Below are positions 42,505 through 52,574 of a stretch of 64,000 bases of DNA, piece by piece. The notes under the pieces are model-generated. The model saw nothing but the letters and a program-made list of their open reading frames with translations. It made no database searches and was not told where the DNA came from. The stretch comes from Sacculina carcini (Eukaryota; Arthropoda; Thecostraca; Sacculinidae), in contig OU696597.1 in NCBI GenBank assembly GCA_916048095.2, positions 2,739,042 to 2,803,041 of the forward strand, given 5' to 3'. The position numbers and the translations under genes are program-made. Every line of letters starts with the position of its first letter. The stretch's first letter is position 1.

Positions 42505-42690
42505 GCGACGCATTCGCTTGTTCTGCATCTTTCACGGCGGCCAAATAATTGCCCAGTTTCGTGTGAGCTGCGGCTCGATTACTAAAATAAGCCGGATTTC
42601 GTCCGTCCAACCGGATTGCCTGTGTGTATTTGTCTACGGCATCTTGAATTCGTTCTTCTCTCACTGCTATGTTTCCTTCGTTCTTCAGCC
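42505..42690 (-). pseudogene. SGTA: Captured TPR exon, SGTA-like (copy 1)
   Basis: The minus strand reads RLKNEGNIAVREERIQDAVD, KYTQAIRLDGRNPAYFSNRA and AAHTKLGNYLAAVKDAEQA. This is one and a half tetratricopeptide repeats, with the order and residues (LKxEGN, A..FSNRAAA..KLGNY..AV.D) of small glutamine-rich TPR proteins (SGTA/SGTB), HSP70 co-chaperones. Upstream sequence to about 42,900 also looks exonic but is frame-shifted. The sequence ends sharply at the ctaggtggcgttgac motif. This copy has no stop; the other two carry GGA to TGA at the EGN codon. Confidence 0.75.
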
Positions 42691-42904
42691 GACGGGTCAT
42701 GCATACGCTCAACAGTCGTGGACGTGTCTCTCGCCACATCCTCATCGCCTACGTGAACAATGAGTGGGTCATCGTTGCCGACGTTGTTCACGTTGTCCGC
42801 ACCAACAACGTATTCGAGCCGCTCCGATGCCGCCAATCTGATGTCCCGTACGTGTCGCGGCATACCGTCTGCACCTCAGCGTCTTCGCCGGCCGCACCCG
42901 TACG

Positions 42905-43180
42905 TCTCGAAGGGTCGCGTTGGTCCATTTGAAGCCCTATTTAGCGTGAGGCTGCGCGCGAGGCTGTTCTGCGTAATGCAAAAAAATGAAGGGCACCAAA
43001 ACCTCGATCCATGAAGACTTGTGCGCTCACTCGGTGGCCCGCAAACAAGAACAAATGCCGAAACTGAAGCAGGCCAGAATGGAAGGGAAGATTGCATATT
43101 TTCGACACACTCATCTCATCATAAAAGAGAAAATCCATCCATCTGCTGCAACATCACCAATCGTCAGCCTGGATACGCCC
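42905..43180 (+). pseudogene. LINE ORF1 C-terminal fragment, array copy
   Basis: Same sequence as 41,999-42,260, beginning at tctcgaagggtcgcgttgg and joined here to the far side of the TPR fragment. Confidence 0.75.
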
Positions 43181-43265
43181 GTGGCTACTGGAGCCGCCAC
43201 TGGGACGAACAGCTTGACAGGTTCAATGACCGCGGCGTGCACACGTACGAGCACTGCTGCAACCG

Positions 43266-43352
43266 AGGCAATACCACCTAGACTACCTAGACTAGTATCT
43301 AGGTGGCGTTGACCGAGGCAACGCCACCTAGAAGTAGTCTAGGTGGCATTGG
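43266..43352. repeat. Cluster of inverted GCCACCTAGA motifs
   Basis: Four head-to-head copies: taccacctaga, tctaggtggcgttgacc, caacgccacctaga and tctaggtggcattgg. They form nested palindromes of the same outer TIR motif seen at 11.1 kb. Confidence 0.85.
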
Positions 43353-43381
43353 TATAGGTATCATGTATGTATGTGTGTGTT

Positions 43382-43551
43382 TCCGCAGGCCGAGAATGAC
43401 GCTAGCGGGTTCATTCGCTTTGGAGGGGAAATTCACCATCAAAGTTGTGATCGTGGTCGCGGTCACGGTCGCCGTCCCGGCCGGCTTACTAATATTGTTG
43501 TACAAATATTGCGCAAAGCTTTGCAAAAGAGAGGTATTTGAACACAAATAA
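43382..43551 (+). pseudogene. Captured transmembrane-protein exon with TG-rich intron end
   Basis: Direct copy of 42,266-42,430 with one extra codon (LILLYKY). The preceding tgtatgtgtgtgtttccgcag is a plausible intron 3' end, the best evidence that this segment was copied from genomic DNA and not from mRNA. Confidence 0.6.
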
Positions 43552-43639
43552 CTACATGAAAGAAATAATCATCCTTAAAACCGGTCTCAAAAAATGGATC
43601 TAGTATCTAGGTGGCGTTGACCGAGGCGACGCATTCGCC

Positions 43640-44185
43640 AGCTGGTGCAGATATGACGTCACCCATCCACAGCGAACCAGCGCAGGCTTCCGGTGTGATA
43701 GATAAAACGGGGACATAGATAAAATGGGGACATCGACGCATTTGATACAAAATATGACGCATTTGAAGGAATTCGAAGCATTTCCCTTCGTACCATGTGC
43801 ACTGGATGTTATAACATGTGCTCTGATTAGTGATTCTTGCAGTGCACTTGTAGTAACGTAGTTGGGTAGTTGCTAGTTTTTCATTGTAGACATGGGTACC
43901 CAGGTATGTATTTTGGTTAATTTCATAGGGGACAAATGCATTTTTGGAGTAAATTTGTTGTTCTTAAATTCGTTGGTGCTTGGTTCGTTAGTGCTTGTGT
44001 TTGTTGCTTGTTTGGTTAGTAACCGCTCATTGTATTAGTTATCTGGTTTGTTAATGAACGATAATTTTTATAGCCGTCTGGTTGGTTAATGCACACATAA
44101 ACAGTTCTCGTTGCTGGTGTTTTGTGTTGTAAAAGCGATGACGTGGTTTAATCTTGAATTTATGATAATGTAGGTTACGTACTAC
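43640..44185. other. No supported gene
   Basis: Unique sequence including gacATGGGTACCCAG|gtatgt near 43,892, which resembles a first coding exon with a splice donor. There is no downstream exon to support it. The last ~120 bp match the sequence before integrase copy 1. Confidence 0.35.
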
Positions 44186-44193
44186 TTGAAAAC

Positions 44194-44990
44194 TTGTCAA
44201 AATTTCAGACAGGCTCCACTCTAGAGGATATGATGTGCTATTTACAAACCGGAGTATGTCCCTCGTCAATATCAAGGCAGAGGAAACATAAAGTCATACA
44301 GCGCGCGACACCAAGGGGAAATAGGTACATCCTGACCGCCACAGACCTTTATTCGAAGTGGGTTTCAGCGTTCCCTCTGCAGGCCAAATCAGCAGATCAG
44401 GTTTCCCACCACATCCAAACAATGTTCCACCTTTTCGGGCCCCCGAAGAAAATAATAACCGATCAGGGTAGGGAGTTTTGTAATAAGGTGAATCAGGCTT
44501 TGTTTCAGGTGTTCCAGGTGAAACACGCTGTGACACAGGCGTATCATCCGCAGACCAAAAGACAGGCTGAGAGGACCAACGGCACATTGAAAAAGATCAT
44601 CATGAAGTTGTGCAATGAACAGCAGGATGACTGGGACTGTCACCTCGGTGCCGCAGTATACGCCATGAACACCTCGGTGCAGGAATCCACCAAATTTTTC
44701 CTGTTTTATATCATGTTCGTAAGGTGCCCTCGTTTAATGGCGGACATGCAAATGAATGACACCCCAGATTTGGACTCCCGGGTCAAGGATAGCATTGAAA
44801 ACCCTAATATTGAGAGTCAAGACATTCAGAGCTGAGTAGAGAGAATGGTGGGGGTAAAAGAAGTGGTTAGTGCCAATATAAAAAAAGCCCAAGAACGCCA
44901 GAAAAAACGTCGAGTTGAGAAAGAATAAGGGGTTTGAATCCTTCACTTTCCGGGTTGGATGTGGCTATGGGCCCGTAATTATAGGAAGAG
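44194..44990 (+). CDS. GINGER/gypsy-type integrase, copy 2 (core intact)
   Basis: This copy lacks the frame-breaking insertion, so the rve core is continuous: ATDLYSKWVSAFPLQAKSAD, FGPPKKIITDQGREFCNKVN, then AYHPQTKRQAERTNGTLKK. The catalytic triad Asp (ATD), Asp (TDQG) and Glu (AERTN) is present, with 35 residues between the second Asp and the Glu. The first frame ends at a TGA at 44,833; the C-terminal SANIKKAQERQKKRRVEKE follows with stops. The zinc-binding N-terminus is missing. Such integrases cut and join element ends. Confidence 0.75.
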
Positions 44991-45145
44991 TAAGAATAGG
45001 GGAATCCAGGCTGGAATTCGACTGGCTTGACCCATATGCGATTTCTAATATTTCATATGCGATTTCTAATATTTTACTTCGGCCCAGCTCCTAACACGGT
45101 CAGGCAAAATTCTTTCTCGAAGGGTCGCGTTGGTCCATTTGAAGC

Positions 45146-45390
45146 CCTATTTAGCGTGAGGCTGCGCGCGAGGCTGTTCTGCGTAATGCAAAAAAATTGA
45201 AGGGCACCAAAACCTCGATCTATGAAGACTTGTGCGCTCACTCGGTGGCCCGCAAACAAGAACAAATGCCGAAACTGAAGCAGGCCAGAATGGAAGGGAA
45301 GATTGCATATTGCGACGACACACTCATCTCATCATAAAAGAGAAAATCCATCCATCTGCTGCAACATCACCAATCGTCAGCCTGGATACG
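45146..45390 (+). pseudogene. LINE ORF1 fragment, left arm of unit 1 inverted repeat
   Basis: Same segment as 41,999-42,260 with a small change near 45,312 (tgcgacgac for ttcgac). Pairs with the inverted arm at 45,886-46,129. Confidence 0.75.
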
Positions 45391-45456
45391 CCCGTGACAA
45401 GGAGGATGTGGCGAGAGACACGTCCACGACTGTTGAGCGTATGCACGACCCGTCGG

Positions 45457-45640
45457 CTGAAGAACGAATGAAACATAGCATTGAGAGAAGAACGAATTCA
45501 AGATGCCGTAGACAAATACACACAGGCAATCCGGTTGGACGGACGAAATCCGGCTTATTTTAGTAATCGAGCCGCAGCTCACACGAAACTGGGCAATTAT
45601 TTGGCCGCCGTGAAAGATGCAGAACAAGCGAATGCGTCGC
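45457..45640 (+). pseudogene. SGTA: Captured TPR exon, SGTA-like (copy 2)
   Basis: Plus-strand copy of the TPR segment. RLKNE is followed by TGA in place of the Gly codon, then NIALREERIQDAVDKYTQ and the rest stay in frame to AEQANASPRS. Flanks: gtgacaaggaggatgtggcg upstream and the ctagatac motif downstream. Confidence 0.75.
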
Positions 45641-45690
45641 CTCGGTCAACGCCACCTAGATACTAGATCCATTTTTTGAGACCGGTTTTA

Positions 45691-45880
45691 AGGATGATTA
45701 TTTCTTTCATGTAGTTATTTGTGTTCAAATACCTCTCTTTTGCAAAGCTTTGCGCAATATTTGTACAGCAATATTAGTAAGCCGGCCGGGACGGCGACCG
45801 TGACCGCGACCACGATCACAACTTTGATGGTGAATTTCCCCTCCAAAGCGAATGAACCCGCTAGCGTCATTCTCGGCCTG
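45691..45880 (-). pseudogene. Captured transmembrane exon, inverted copy 1
   Basis: Reverse copy of 43,390-43,551. The hydrophobic frame is preserved including LILLYKYCAKLCKREVFEHK. Confidence 0.6.
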
Positions 45881-45885
45881 CAATC

Positions 45886-46129
45886 GTATCCAGGCTGACG
45901 ATTGGTGATGTTGCAGCAGATGGATGGATTTTCTCTTTTATGATGAGATGAGTGTGTCGAAAATATGCAATCTTCCCTTCCATTCTGGCCTGCTTCAGTT
46001 TCGGCATTTGTTCTTGTTTACGGGCCACCGAGTGAGCGCACAAGTCTTCATAGATCGAGGTTTTGGTGCCCTTCAATTTTTTTGCATTACGCAGAACAGC
46101 CTCGCGCGCAGCCTCACGCTAAATAGGGC
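45886..46129 (-). pseudogene. LINE ORF1 fragment, right arm of unit 1 inverted repeat
   Basis: Reverse copy of the ORF1 C-terminal segment (KGTKTSIYEDLCAHSVARKQ). It runs straight into integrase copy 3. Confidence 0.75.
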
Positions 46130-46950
46130 TTGTCAGAATTTCAGACAGGCTCCACTCTAGAGGTTATGATGTGCTATTTACAAACCGGAGTATGTCCCTC
46201 GTCAATATCAAGGCAGAGGAAACATAAAGTCATACAGCGCGCGACACCCAGGGGAAATAGGTACATCCTGACCGCCACAGACCTTTATTCGAAGTGGGTT
46301 TCAGCGTTCCCTCTGCAGGCCAAATCAGCAGATCAGGTTTCCCACCACATCCAAACAATGTTCCACCTTTTCGGGCCCCCGAAGAAAATAATAACAGATC
46401 AGGGTAGGGAGTTTTGTAATAAGGTGAATCAGGCTTTGTTTCAGGTGTTCCAGGTGAAACACGCTGTGACACACGCATCGACGCTGTGATCATCCGCAGA
46501 CCAAAGGACAGGCTGAGAGGACCAACGGCACATTGAAAAAGATCATCATGAAGTTGTGCAATGAACGGCAGGATGACTGGGACTGTCACCTCGGTGCCGC
46601 AGTATACGCCATGAACACCTCGGTGCAGGAATCCACCAAATTTTTCCTGATTTATATCATGTTCGTAAGGTGCCCTCGTTTAATGGCGGACATGCAAATG
46701 AATGACACCCCAGATTTGGACTCCCGGGTCAAGGATAGCATTGAAAACCCTAATATTGAGAGTCAAGACATTCAGAGCTGAGTAGAGAGAATGGTGGGGG
46801 TAAAAGAAGTGGTTAGTGCCAATATAAAAAAAGCCCAAGAACGCCAGAAAAAACGTCGAGTTGAGAAAGAATAAGGGGTTTGAATCCTTCACTTTCCGGG
46901 TTGGATGTGGCTATTGTCCCGTAATAATAGGAAGAGTAAGAATAGGGGCG
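46130..46950 (+). pseudogene. GINGER/gypsy-type integrase, copy 3
   Basis: As copy 1, including the same insertion (cacgcatcgacgctgtgatc) that breaks the frame between the second Asp and the Glu. The shared defect groups copies 1, 3 and 4 apart from copy 2. Confidence 0.75.
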
Positions 46951-47097
46951 TAAGGGATCCAGGCTGGAATTCGACTGGCTTGACCCATATGCGATTTCTA
47001 ATATTTCATATGCGATTTCTAATATTTTACTTCGGCCCAGCTCCTAACACGGTCAGGCAAAATTCTTTCTCGAAGGGTCGCGTTGGTCCATTTGAAG

Positions 47098-47340
47098 CCC
47101 TATTTAGCGTGAGGCTGCGCGCGAGGCTGTTCTGCGTAATGCAAAAAAATTGAAGGGCACCAAAACCTCGATCTATGAAGACTTGTGCGCTCACTCGGTG
47201 GCCCGCAAACAAGAACAAATGCCGAAACTGAAGCAGGCCAGAATGGAAGGGAAGATTGCATATTTTCGACACACTCATCTCATAATAAAAGAGAAAATCC
47301 AAACATCTGCTGCAACATCACCAATCGTCAGCCTGGATAC
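47098..47340 (+). pseudogene. LINE ORF1 fragment, left arm of unit 2 inverted repeat
   Basis: Same ORF1 segment, with aaacatctgctgcaac instead of catccatctgctgc at its end. Pairs with 47,837-48,080. Confidence 0.75.
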
Positions 47341-47407
47341 GCCCGTGACAAGGAGGATGTGGCGAGAGACACGTCCACGACTGTTGAGCGTATGCACGAC
47401 CCGTCGG

Positions 47408-47591
47408 CTGAAGAACGAATGAAACATAGCATTGAGAGAAGAACGAATTCAAGATGCCGTAGACAAATACACACAGGCAATCCGGTTGGACGGACGAAAT
47501 CCGGCTTATTTTAGTAATCGAGCCGCAGCTCACACGAAACTGGGCAATTATTTGGCCGCCGTGAAAGATGCAGAACAAGCGAATGCGTCGC
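47408..47591 (+). pseudogene. SGTA: Captured TPR exon, SGTA-like (copy 3)
   Basis: Essentially identical to 45,457-45,640, including the same TGA after RLKNE, so both descend from one mutated copy by unit duplication. Confidence 0.75.
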
Positions 47592-47639
47592 CTCGGTCAA
47601 CGCCACCTAGATACTAGATCCATTTTTTGAGACCGGTTT

Positions 47640-47830
47640 TAAGGATGATTATTTCTTTCATGTAGTTATTTGTGTTCAAATACCTCTCTTTTGCAAAGCT
47701 TTGCGCAATATTTGTACAGCAATATTAGTAAGCCGGCCGGGACGGCGACCGTGACCGCGACCACGATCACAACTTTGATGGTGAATTTCCCCTCCAAAGC
47801 GAATGAACCCGCTAGCGTCATTCTCGGCCT
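47640..47830 (-). pseudogene. Captured transmembrane exon, inverted copy 2
   Basis: Same as 45,691-45,880, displaced by one array period. Confidence 0.6.
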
Positions 47831-47836
47831 GCAATC

Positions 47837-48080
47837 GTATCCAGGCTGACGATTGGTGATGTTGCAGCAGATGGATGGATTTTCTCTTTTATGATGAGAT
47901 GAGTGTGTCGAAAATATGCAATCTTCCCTTCCATTCTGGCCTGCTTCAGTTTCGGCATTTGTTCTTGTTTACGGGCCACCGAGTGAGCGCACAAGTCTTC
48001 ATAGATCGAGGTTTTGGTGCCCTTCAATTTTTTTGCATTACGCAGAACAGCCTCGCGCGCAGCCTCACGCTAAATAGGGC
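47837..48080 (-). pseudogene. LINE ORF1 fragment, right arm of unit 2 inverted repeat
   Basis: Same as 45,886-46,129, displaced by one array period. Confidence 0.75.
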
Positions 48081-48900
48081 TTGTCAGAATTTCAGACAGG
48101 CTCCACTCTAGAGGATATGATGTGCTATTTACAAACCGGAGTATGTCCCTCGTCAATATCAAGGCAGAGGAAACATAAAGTCATACAGCGCGCGACACCC
48201 AGGGGAAATAGGTACATCCTGACCGCCACAGACCTTTATTCGAAGTGGGTTTCAGCGTTCCCTCTGCAGGCCAAATCAGCAGATCAGGTTTCCCACCACA
48301 TCCAAACAATGTTCCACCTTTTCGGGCCCCCGAAGAAAATAATAACAGATCAGGGTAGGGAGTTTTGTAATAAGGTGAATCAGGCTTTGTTTCAGGTGTT
48401 CCAGGTGAAACACGCTGTGACACACGCATCGACGCTGTGATCATCCGCAGACCAAAGGACAGGCTGAGAGGACCAACGGCACATTGAAAAAGATCATCAT
48501 GAAGTTGTGCAATGAACGGCAGGATGACTGGGACTGTCACCTCGGTGCCGCAGTATACGCCATGAACACCTCGGTGCAGGAATCCACCAAATTTTTCCTG
48601 ATTTATATCATGTTCGTAAGGTGCCCTCGTTTAATGGCGGACATGCAAATGAATGACACCCCAGATTTGGACTCCCGGGTCAAGGATAGCATTGAAAACC
48701 CTAATATTGAGAGTCAAGACATTCAGAGCTGAGTAGAGAGAATGGTGGGGGTAAAAGAAGTGGTTAGTGCCAATATAAAAAAAGCCCAAGAACGCCAGAA
48801 AAAACGTCGAGTTGAGAAAGAATAAGGGGTTTGAATCCTTCACTTTCCGGGTTGGATGTGGCTATTGGCCCGTAATAATAGGAAGAGTAAGAATAGGGGC
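48081..48900 (+). pseudogene. GINGER/gypsy-type integrase, copy 4
   Basis: Carries the same internal insertion as copies 1 and 3. The unit then continues only to about 49,020, where it is replaced by gcaaaattcgcccgtggcta, matching the 43,175-43,260 segment. Confidence 0.75.
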
Positions 48901-49127
48901 GTAAGGGATCCAGGCTGGAATTCGACTGGCTTGACCCATATGCGATTTCTAATATTTCATATGCGATTTCTAATATTTTACTTCGGCCCAGCTCCTAACA
49001 CGGTCAGGCAAAATTCTTTCTTTCAGGCAAAATTCGCCCGTGGCTACTGGAGCCGCCACTGGGACGAACAACTTGACAGGTTCAATGACCGCGGCGTGCA
49101 CGCGTACGAGCACTGCTGCAACCGAGG

Positions 49128-49176
49128 CAATACCACCTAGACTACCTAGACTAGTATCTAGGTGGCGTTGACCGAG
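49128..49176. repeat. Inverted GCCACCTAGA motif cluster at the array's right edge
   Basis: taccacctagactaccta, then tagtatctaggtggcgttga, then ccgaggcaacgc. Same arrangement as 43,266-43,320, so the motif lies at both sides of the tandem units. Confidence 0.85.
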
Positions 49177-49214
49177 GCAACGCGTACCTCGTTTCCTCTC
49201 ACTGCGACTTAAGC

Positions 49215-49386
49215 CGAAAGGCCGAAAGGTACCTCGAGGAATAAACTTCAGTGAACAACTGAGTGTGTTGTCTCCTGAACACAGAAAAATCGTGCGCAGC
49301 ATAGAGAAGCTATCGTACCAGCACAACAGTGCCCAGATTGCTGTTGATTTCAACAAATCGTGCATACATAATGGCCTCCTTCCAAA

Positions 49387-49390
<4 letters not shown>
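49215..49390 (+). pseudogene. Penelope-like element N-terminal fragment, copy 1
   Basis: The frame reads KVPRGINFSEQLSVLSPEHR, KIVRSIEKLSYQHNSAQIAV and DFNKSCIHNGLLPKY. The C-x-x-NGLLPK signature is typical of the N-terminal part of Penelope-like proteins. It starts with only the 3' half of the hammerhead-like sequence (gaaaggtacctcgagg) and stops at a (TA)n tract. Copy 2 is at 58,823. Confidence 0.65.

Positions 49391-49424
<34 letters not shown>
49387..49424. repeat. (TA)n microsatellite
   Basis: About 18 TA units at the end of the Penelope fragment; only about 7 units in the duplicate near 58,979. Confidence 0.95.
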
Positions 49425-49428
<4 letters not shown>

Positions 49429-49696
49429 AGACATATATCTATGAATATCAAAGTGAGTATATGGAAACACAATGTTCTGACACGGATCACAGGCTACATC
49501 TATTTGAAGAAAGGTTTGCAGTTTGGTGTTAACAAGATTCATTGCGTGCTTCTATTTTATAATGCTATTGCTCTTGCGATTTCTCCACACTTGTGTGGTG
49601 TACTACAAATTAGCTGCGCTTTTGGGGCCATGCTGTGTAAGTGTCTGCTCTGGTTTTGACCAGCGTGTGTGTGTGTCTGTGTGTATGTACCGGTAG

Positions 49697-49921
49697 ATGC
49701 ACAAAATAATCGGTTTTGCGCCGATACTGCTGAAAGTGGTGATGTGCGCCGATGTTGAGACTGCCACACGCCACTCGGGCGCCGTCTATCTAAAAAATAT
49801 GATCACCGAAAGCTGGACGGCCCCGGCCGAGAAGACGGCGGTGACGAGCGGCGGCGCGGTCGAGGACTTCATCATTCACGAGCAAGATCGGGCCATCATC
49901 GAACATAGCTTGACTATATAA
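49697..49921 (+). pseudogene. Captured importin-7/8 exon, copy 1
   Basis: After a TG tract and AG (ccggtag), the frame reads HKIIGFAPILLKVVMCADVE, TATRHSGAVYLKNMITESW and IHEQDRAIIEHS. This matches the N-terminal HEAT-repeat region of importin-7/8 (RQAGVIYLKNMIT...IPEEDR). These receptors carry ribosomal proteins and other cargo into the nucleus. The frame then enters the LTR-like repeat at gaacatagcttg and stops at TAA. No other importin exon is near. An identical copy is at 59,268, so it has been duplicated with the surrounding repeats. Confidence 0.75.
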
Positions 49922-50345
49922 TGCGCTAACGGGGAGGAGTCGAGGATTGTCTCTTGGTGTGCGTAGTGGATTGTGGTCTTGTAGGCGCGTGTGGGACATC
50001 GCTGTTCCACACGCGCCCGTCTTTTAATTGATCTGTGCGTCGATAAATACATTGTCGTTTTCCTTTCGACATTTGACGCTACAAAAATTTAATAGGGGTA
50101 TAACATAAGTGAGTATACTTAAGTATACATAAGTGAGTAAGTTATTAAAATAATATGCCCACGAAGCTACGAGACGCACGCAGATCTACTAGCGACAATC
50201 ACCGCACTAAGTTTGTAATATACAAATAGTATGTCAGTGTAACTAAATTGTAAATATTTTGTGGAAAAAACATCTGTTTTTAGGCCAGGAGGATCAGATT
50301 GGAGGCGAGAATGGCGGCCAGACGTCGGACCAAACGTCAGGCCAG
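49901..50345 (+). repeat. LTR-like repeat family, copy 1
   Basis: Shared with 52,859-53,325 and 59,472-59,916. It begins gaacatagcttgactatata, contains gcgctaacggggaggagtc, a 9-12 bp inverted pair (ggcgcgtgtgggac / ttccacacgcgcc), cgataaatacattgtcg as a polyadenylation-like site, then cattcgac-type end and tttgacgctaca. The position of Gag-like sequence downstream suggests a BEL/Pao LTR and leader; this is inference. Confidence 0.5.
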
Positions 50346-50429
50346 ACAAGCGGCCATACAAACAAACAGACAAGTCTTGGTATGTCACCGCTGTGGAGTC
50401 GACTGAAATCAGTCCTCCTTTCTTCGGTG

Positions 50430-50725
50430 GAATTGTGTGCAGGCGTCTACGCTACTTCCAGGATTGAAAACTCTGGACGATCCCCGCGAGAACCAGCATC
50501 TGCTGAAGTTACCGCCACACCTTTCTGCCAAGTGGGCGTCCATGGTGGACGATCAGCGGGAAAGGCTGGAGCACGCCGTAGACGCTGCGTATGGGACAGT
50601 GGGCAACAGAAACCTAGCTTTTTCTATCCTAGCTTCGCCGAATTCGCGCAATTCATAAAGAAGCAGGCTAGAATCGCTTGCGACCCCATCACCTCGAGCA
50701 ATGCACTCCGGGATACAAGTGCAGG
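50430..50725 (+). pseudogene. BEL/Pao Gag fragment, copy 1 (frameshifted)
   Basis: Two frames together read TLDDPRENQHLLKLPPHLSA, KWASMVDDQRERLEHAVDAA, then FFYPSFAEFAQFIKKQARIA and CDPITSSNALRDTSAG. The LPxxLxxxW ... PSFxxFxxFIxxxAxIACDPxTS signature is that of BEL/Pao Gag. One base is missing at gggacagtgggc relative to the intact copy at 55.3 kb. Confidence 0.75.
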
Positions 50726-51013
50726 AGAAGTTCACAAAAGAAGTGTTAGGACGAGAAGTGTGAGCGTGTTGAGTGAGTGTTGTGTTTGAGTGTTGAGTGT
50801 CGTGAACGATTGTTTTATTACTAATTGGTTTTTTTCATTAAGTAAATACCTCGTTTCCTCTCACTGTGACTTATCAATTACATGTTTTATGCAGAACGGC
50901 TTTAAAACAGAGAGAATAGAAAGTATAGATTGTACTTCATCGCGTGATGGTGGCGCCACCTGTGTGATTACAAGCTAATGATAATGGGATTTAGACCTTT
51001 AGTTACTAACGTT

Positions 51014-51540
51014 TGTAGCGCCGATGTTCGTATTTTGTCATGCGTGAATTGGTACACTCGTTGGAATATGTTTAATTTCGTTTAAACTATATATTATATT
51101 CCTTTGTTATTTACGCAGCATTATTTAATTCACATGTATATTTGTATTTTCGTCATTGTTAATGTAAGCAGGGTTCACTACTGACAAATGGTTGAAACCC
51201 ACTTGGTGGATTGTACCAGGAAGTGACCTCCGCCCACCGAGTAGTTGACTTGTGCTGTGTCAAGGCAATAAACCACTTGCTCACTGAACGTTGTGGTGTT
51301 AACATTGTGCTCCTGATACAACCGCAACTTCAACTGGTGACCCCGACATGGACGAACTTAAAGAAAATAATTCAGCTGAGCCAGTCTATCGAGTATCCAT
51401 CAAAGCACCTCCATTTATGGAGAAAGCCGTTGATGGTTGGTTCATGACACTTGAAGCACAGTTCTACCTACAAGGAATCACGTCCGAGGTAAGAAAATTC
51501 TTCCACGTGATGGCAAATACACCAAAAAATGGGTAACACG
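51014..51540 (+). mobile_element. Ty3/gypsy 5' LTR, primer-binding site and gag start (truncated)
   Basis: The duplicated sequence at 60.57 kb reads ttagttactaacgttcccat. Here the same sequence is interrupted right after acgtt by TGTAGCGCCGATG, which marks the 5' end of an insertion. The putative LTR runs 51,014-51,332 (TG...CA). TGGTGACCCCGA (51,335-51,346) is a typical gypsy primer-binding site. Gag starts at ATG 51,348: ENNSAEPVYRVSIKAPPF, then GWFMTLEAQFYLQGITSEVR, a standard gypsy Gag start. It ends at about 51,540, and the rest of the element is missing. Confidence 0.75.
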
Positions 51541-51629
51541 GATCTTCATTATCCGTGGTAAGTCAGTCGAGTCAGATATCGCTCAAGTCAGGTGCTTTAT
51601 TAACACCTTTTCATTTGGTCCAGACATCG

Positions 51630-52009
51630 GGTGATGATGGCGTCCACTAGTCGGCTTCTCGATGAGGAGTAGAGAGAGGCGGAGTAGATATGCGACCTAA
51701 AAAAACCTTGACCAAAAAGACACGTTTTTTTCAAGAGTCATGCAAATAATGCAAACTATGAGAATATCGACCATGGTGGCCGAAGACACAGTGAACACCA
51801 GGAGGGTCCGAGGTCTCTGTGTAAGTAGTTTCGATGGTGACAACACGGTAGTTACCCACAGTATATTCCAGAGAGAGAATTCCCTCGAAACGTGAACACA
51901 TTCCCGGAGGGAAACAGCCAATCGATGGTCACACCTGCAGCCGATAGCTAAACAACTCATGGTGTACGATGAGACAATCCCAATAGGCAAATGTATGACT
52001 CTTGTGCTT

Positions 52010-52070
<61 letters not shown>

Positions 52071-52415
52071 CGCTTTTGAGACCCTCGGGTGAAAAGCGCG
52101 ATATATATGTCTTAATGTAATGTAATGTAATGTGTGCGTGTGTGTGCTTTCAGAGCACCACCCTACAGAACACCGATAGCGGACAACGCCAGCGGACAAC
52201 GCCAGCGCCCACAGGCCCCGCCATAAATATGTACTTGAATATGTATATATATGCCGCTGTCGTTGTTACGGCGCACTACGCTGCAGAAGTGCAGCGACAA
52301 CAAACGCGAGAGCGGCAGCAATATTCAGCAAATATCAAGTACCAGCTAACTTCTCACATACAGACATACAAACACACGCAAATATCCAGCCCACTCGCAA
52401 CCAGGACGCCCCAAG
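51630..52415 (+). repeat. ~800-bp composite repeat, copy 2
   Basis: Duplicate of 38,520-39,340 with a longer TG tract (52,011-52,067). Contains the BEL/Pao fragment at about 51,752-51,980 with the same TGA, and the hairpin at 52,070-52,099. Confidence 0.85.
52070..52099 (+). other. LINE-type 3' stem-loop, copy
   Basis: GCGCTTTT / AAAAGCGC hairpin identical to 38,951-38,980, followed by (TAATG)n. Confidence 0.7.
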
Positions 52416-52574
52416 GTGTGTAGAGCTCATCTGTTCTATGGTTCAAAAGCCAGATACTGCAAGCCATGGTGTCGATGGCCGAATAAGCGCCGTGATATTA
52501 TAATGCAGTCATCTTCACGACCTGCGTCACGCGAAAACTCAACAGAAAGGCAGCAGGAAAACTGACGAGGCAGG

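Larger units (their letters stand above)
44185..49020. repeat. Tandem array of 1.94-1.95-kb composite units
   Basis: Integrase copies begin at 44,194, 46,130 and 48,081. The 46.1-to-48.1 period is 1,951 bp and the previous one about 1,936 bp. Each unit is ordered integrase (+), ORF1 fragment (+), TPR exon (+), ctaggtggcgttgac motif, transmembrane exon (-), ORF1 fragment (-). The two ORF1 arms (about 245 bp each) are inverted around a ~500-bp centre. The third unit breaks off inside the region after the integrase at about 49,020. A shorter, differently ordered version lies at 40.93-43.64 kb. Confidence 0.9.

Noticed and set aside
43880-43910. First exon of a host gene (ATGGGTACCCAG with donor)
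   Set aside because: Only 12 coding bases and no downstream exon; chance match is likely.
41053-44835. Gypsy LTR retrotransposon as source of the integrase
   Set aside because: No RT, RNase H or LTR occurs next to any of the four copies, and the C-terminal ANIKKAQ region fits GINGER-type or domesticated integrases better. Not fully excluded.
45457-47591. Functional TPR protein genes
   Set aside because: Two copies have an identical in-frame TGA, all copies lack the rest of the protein, and they lie within a repeat unit.
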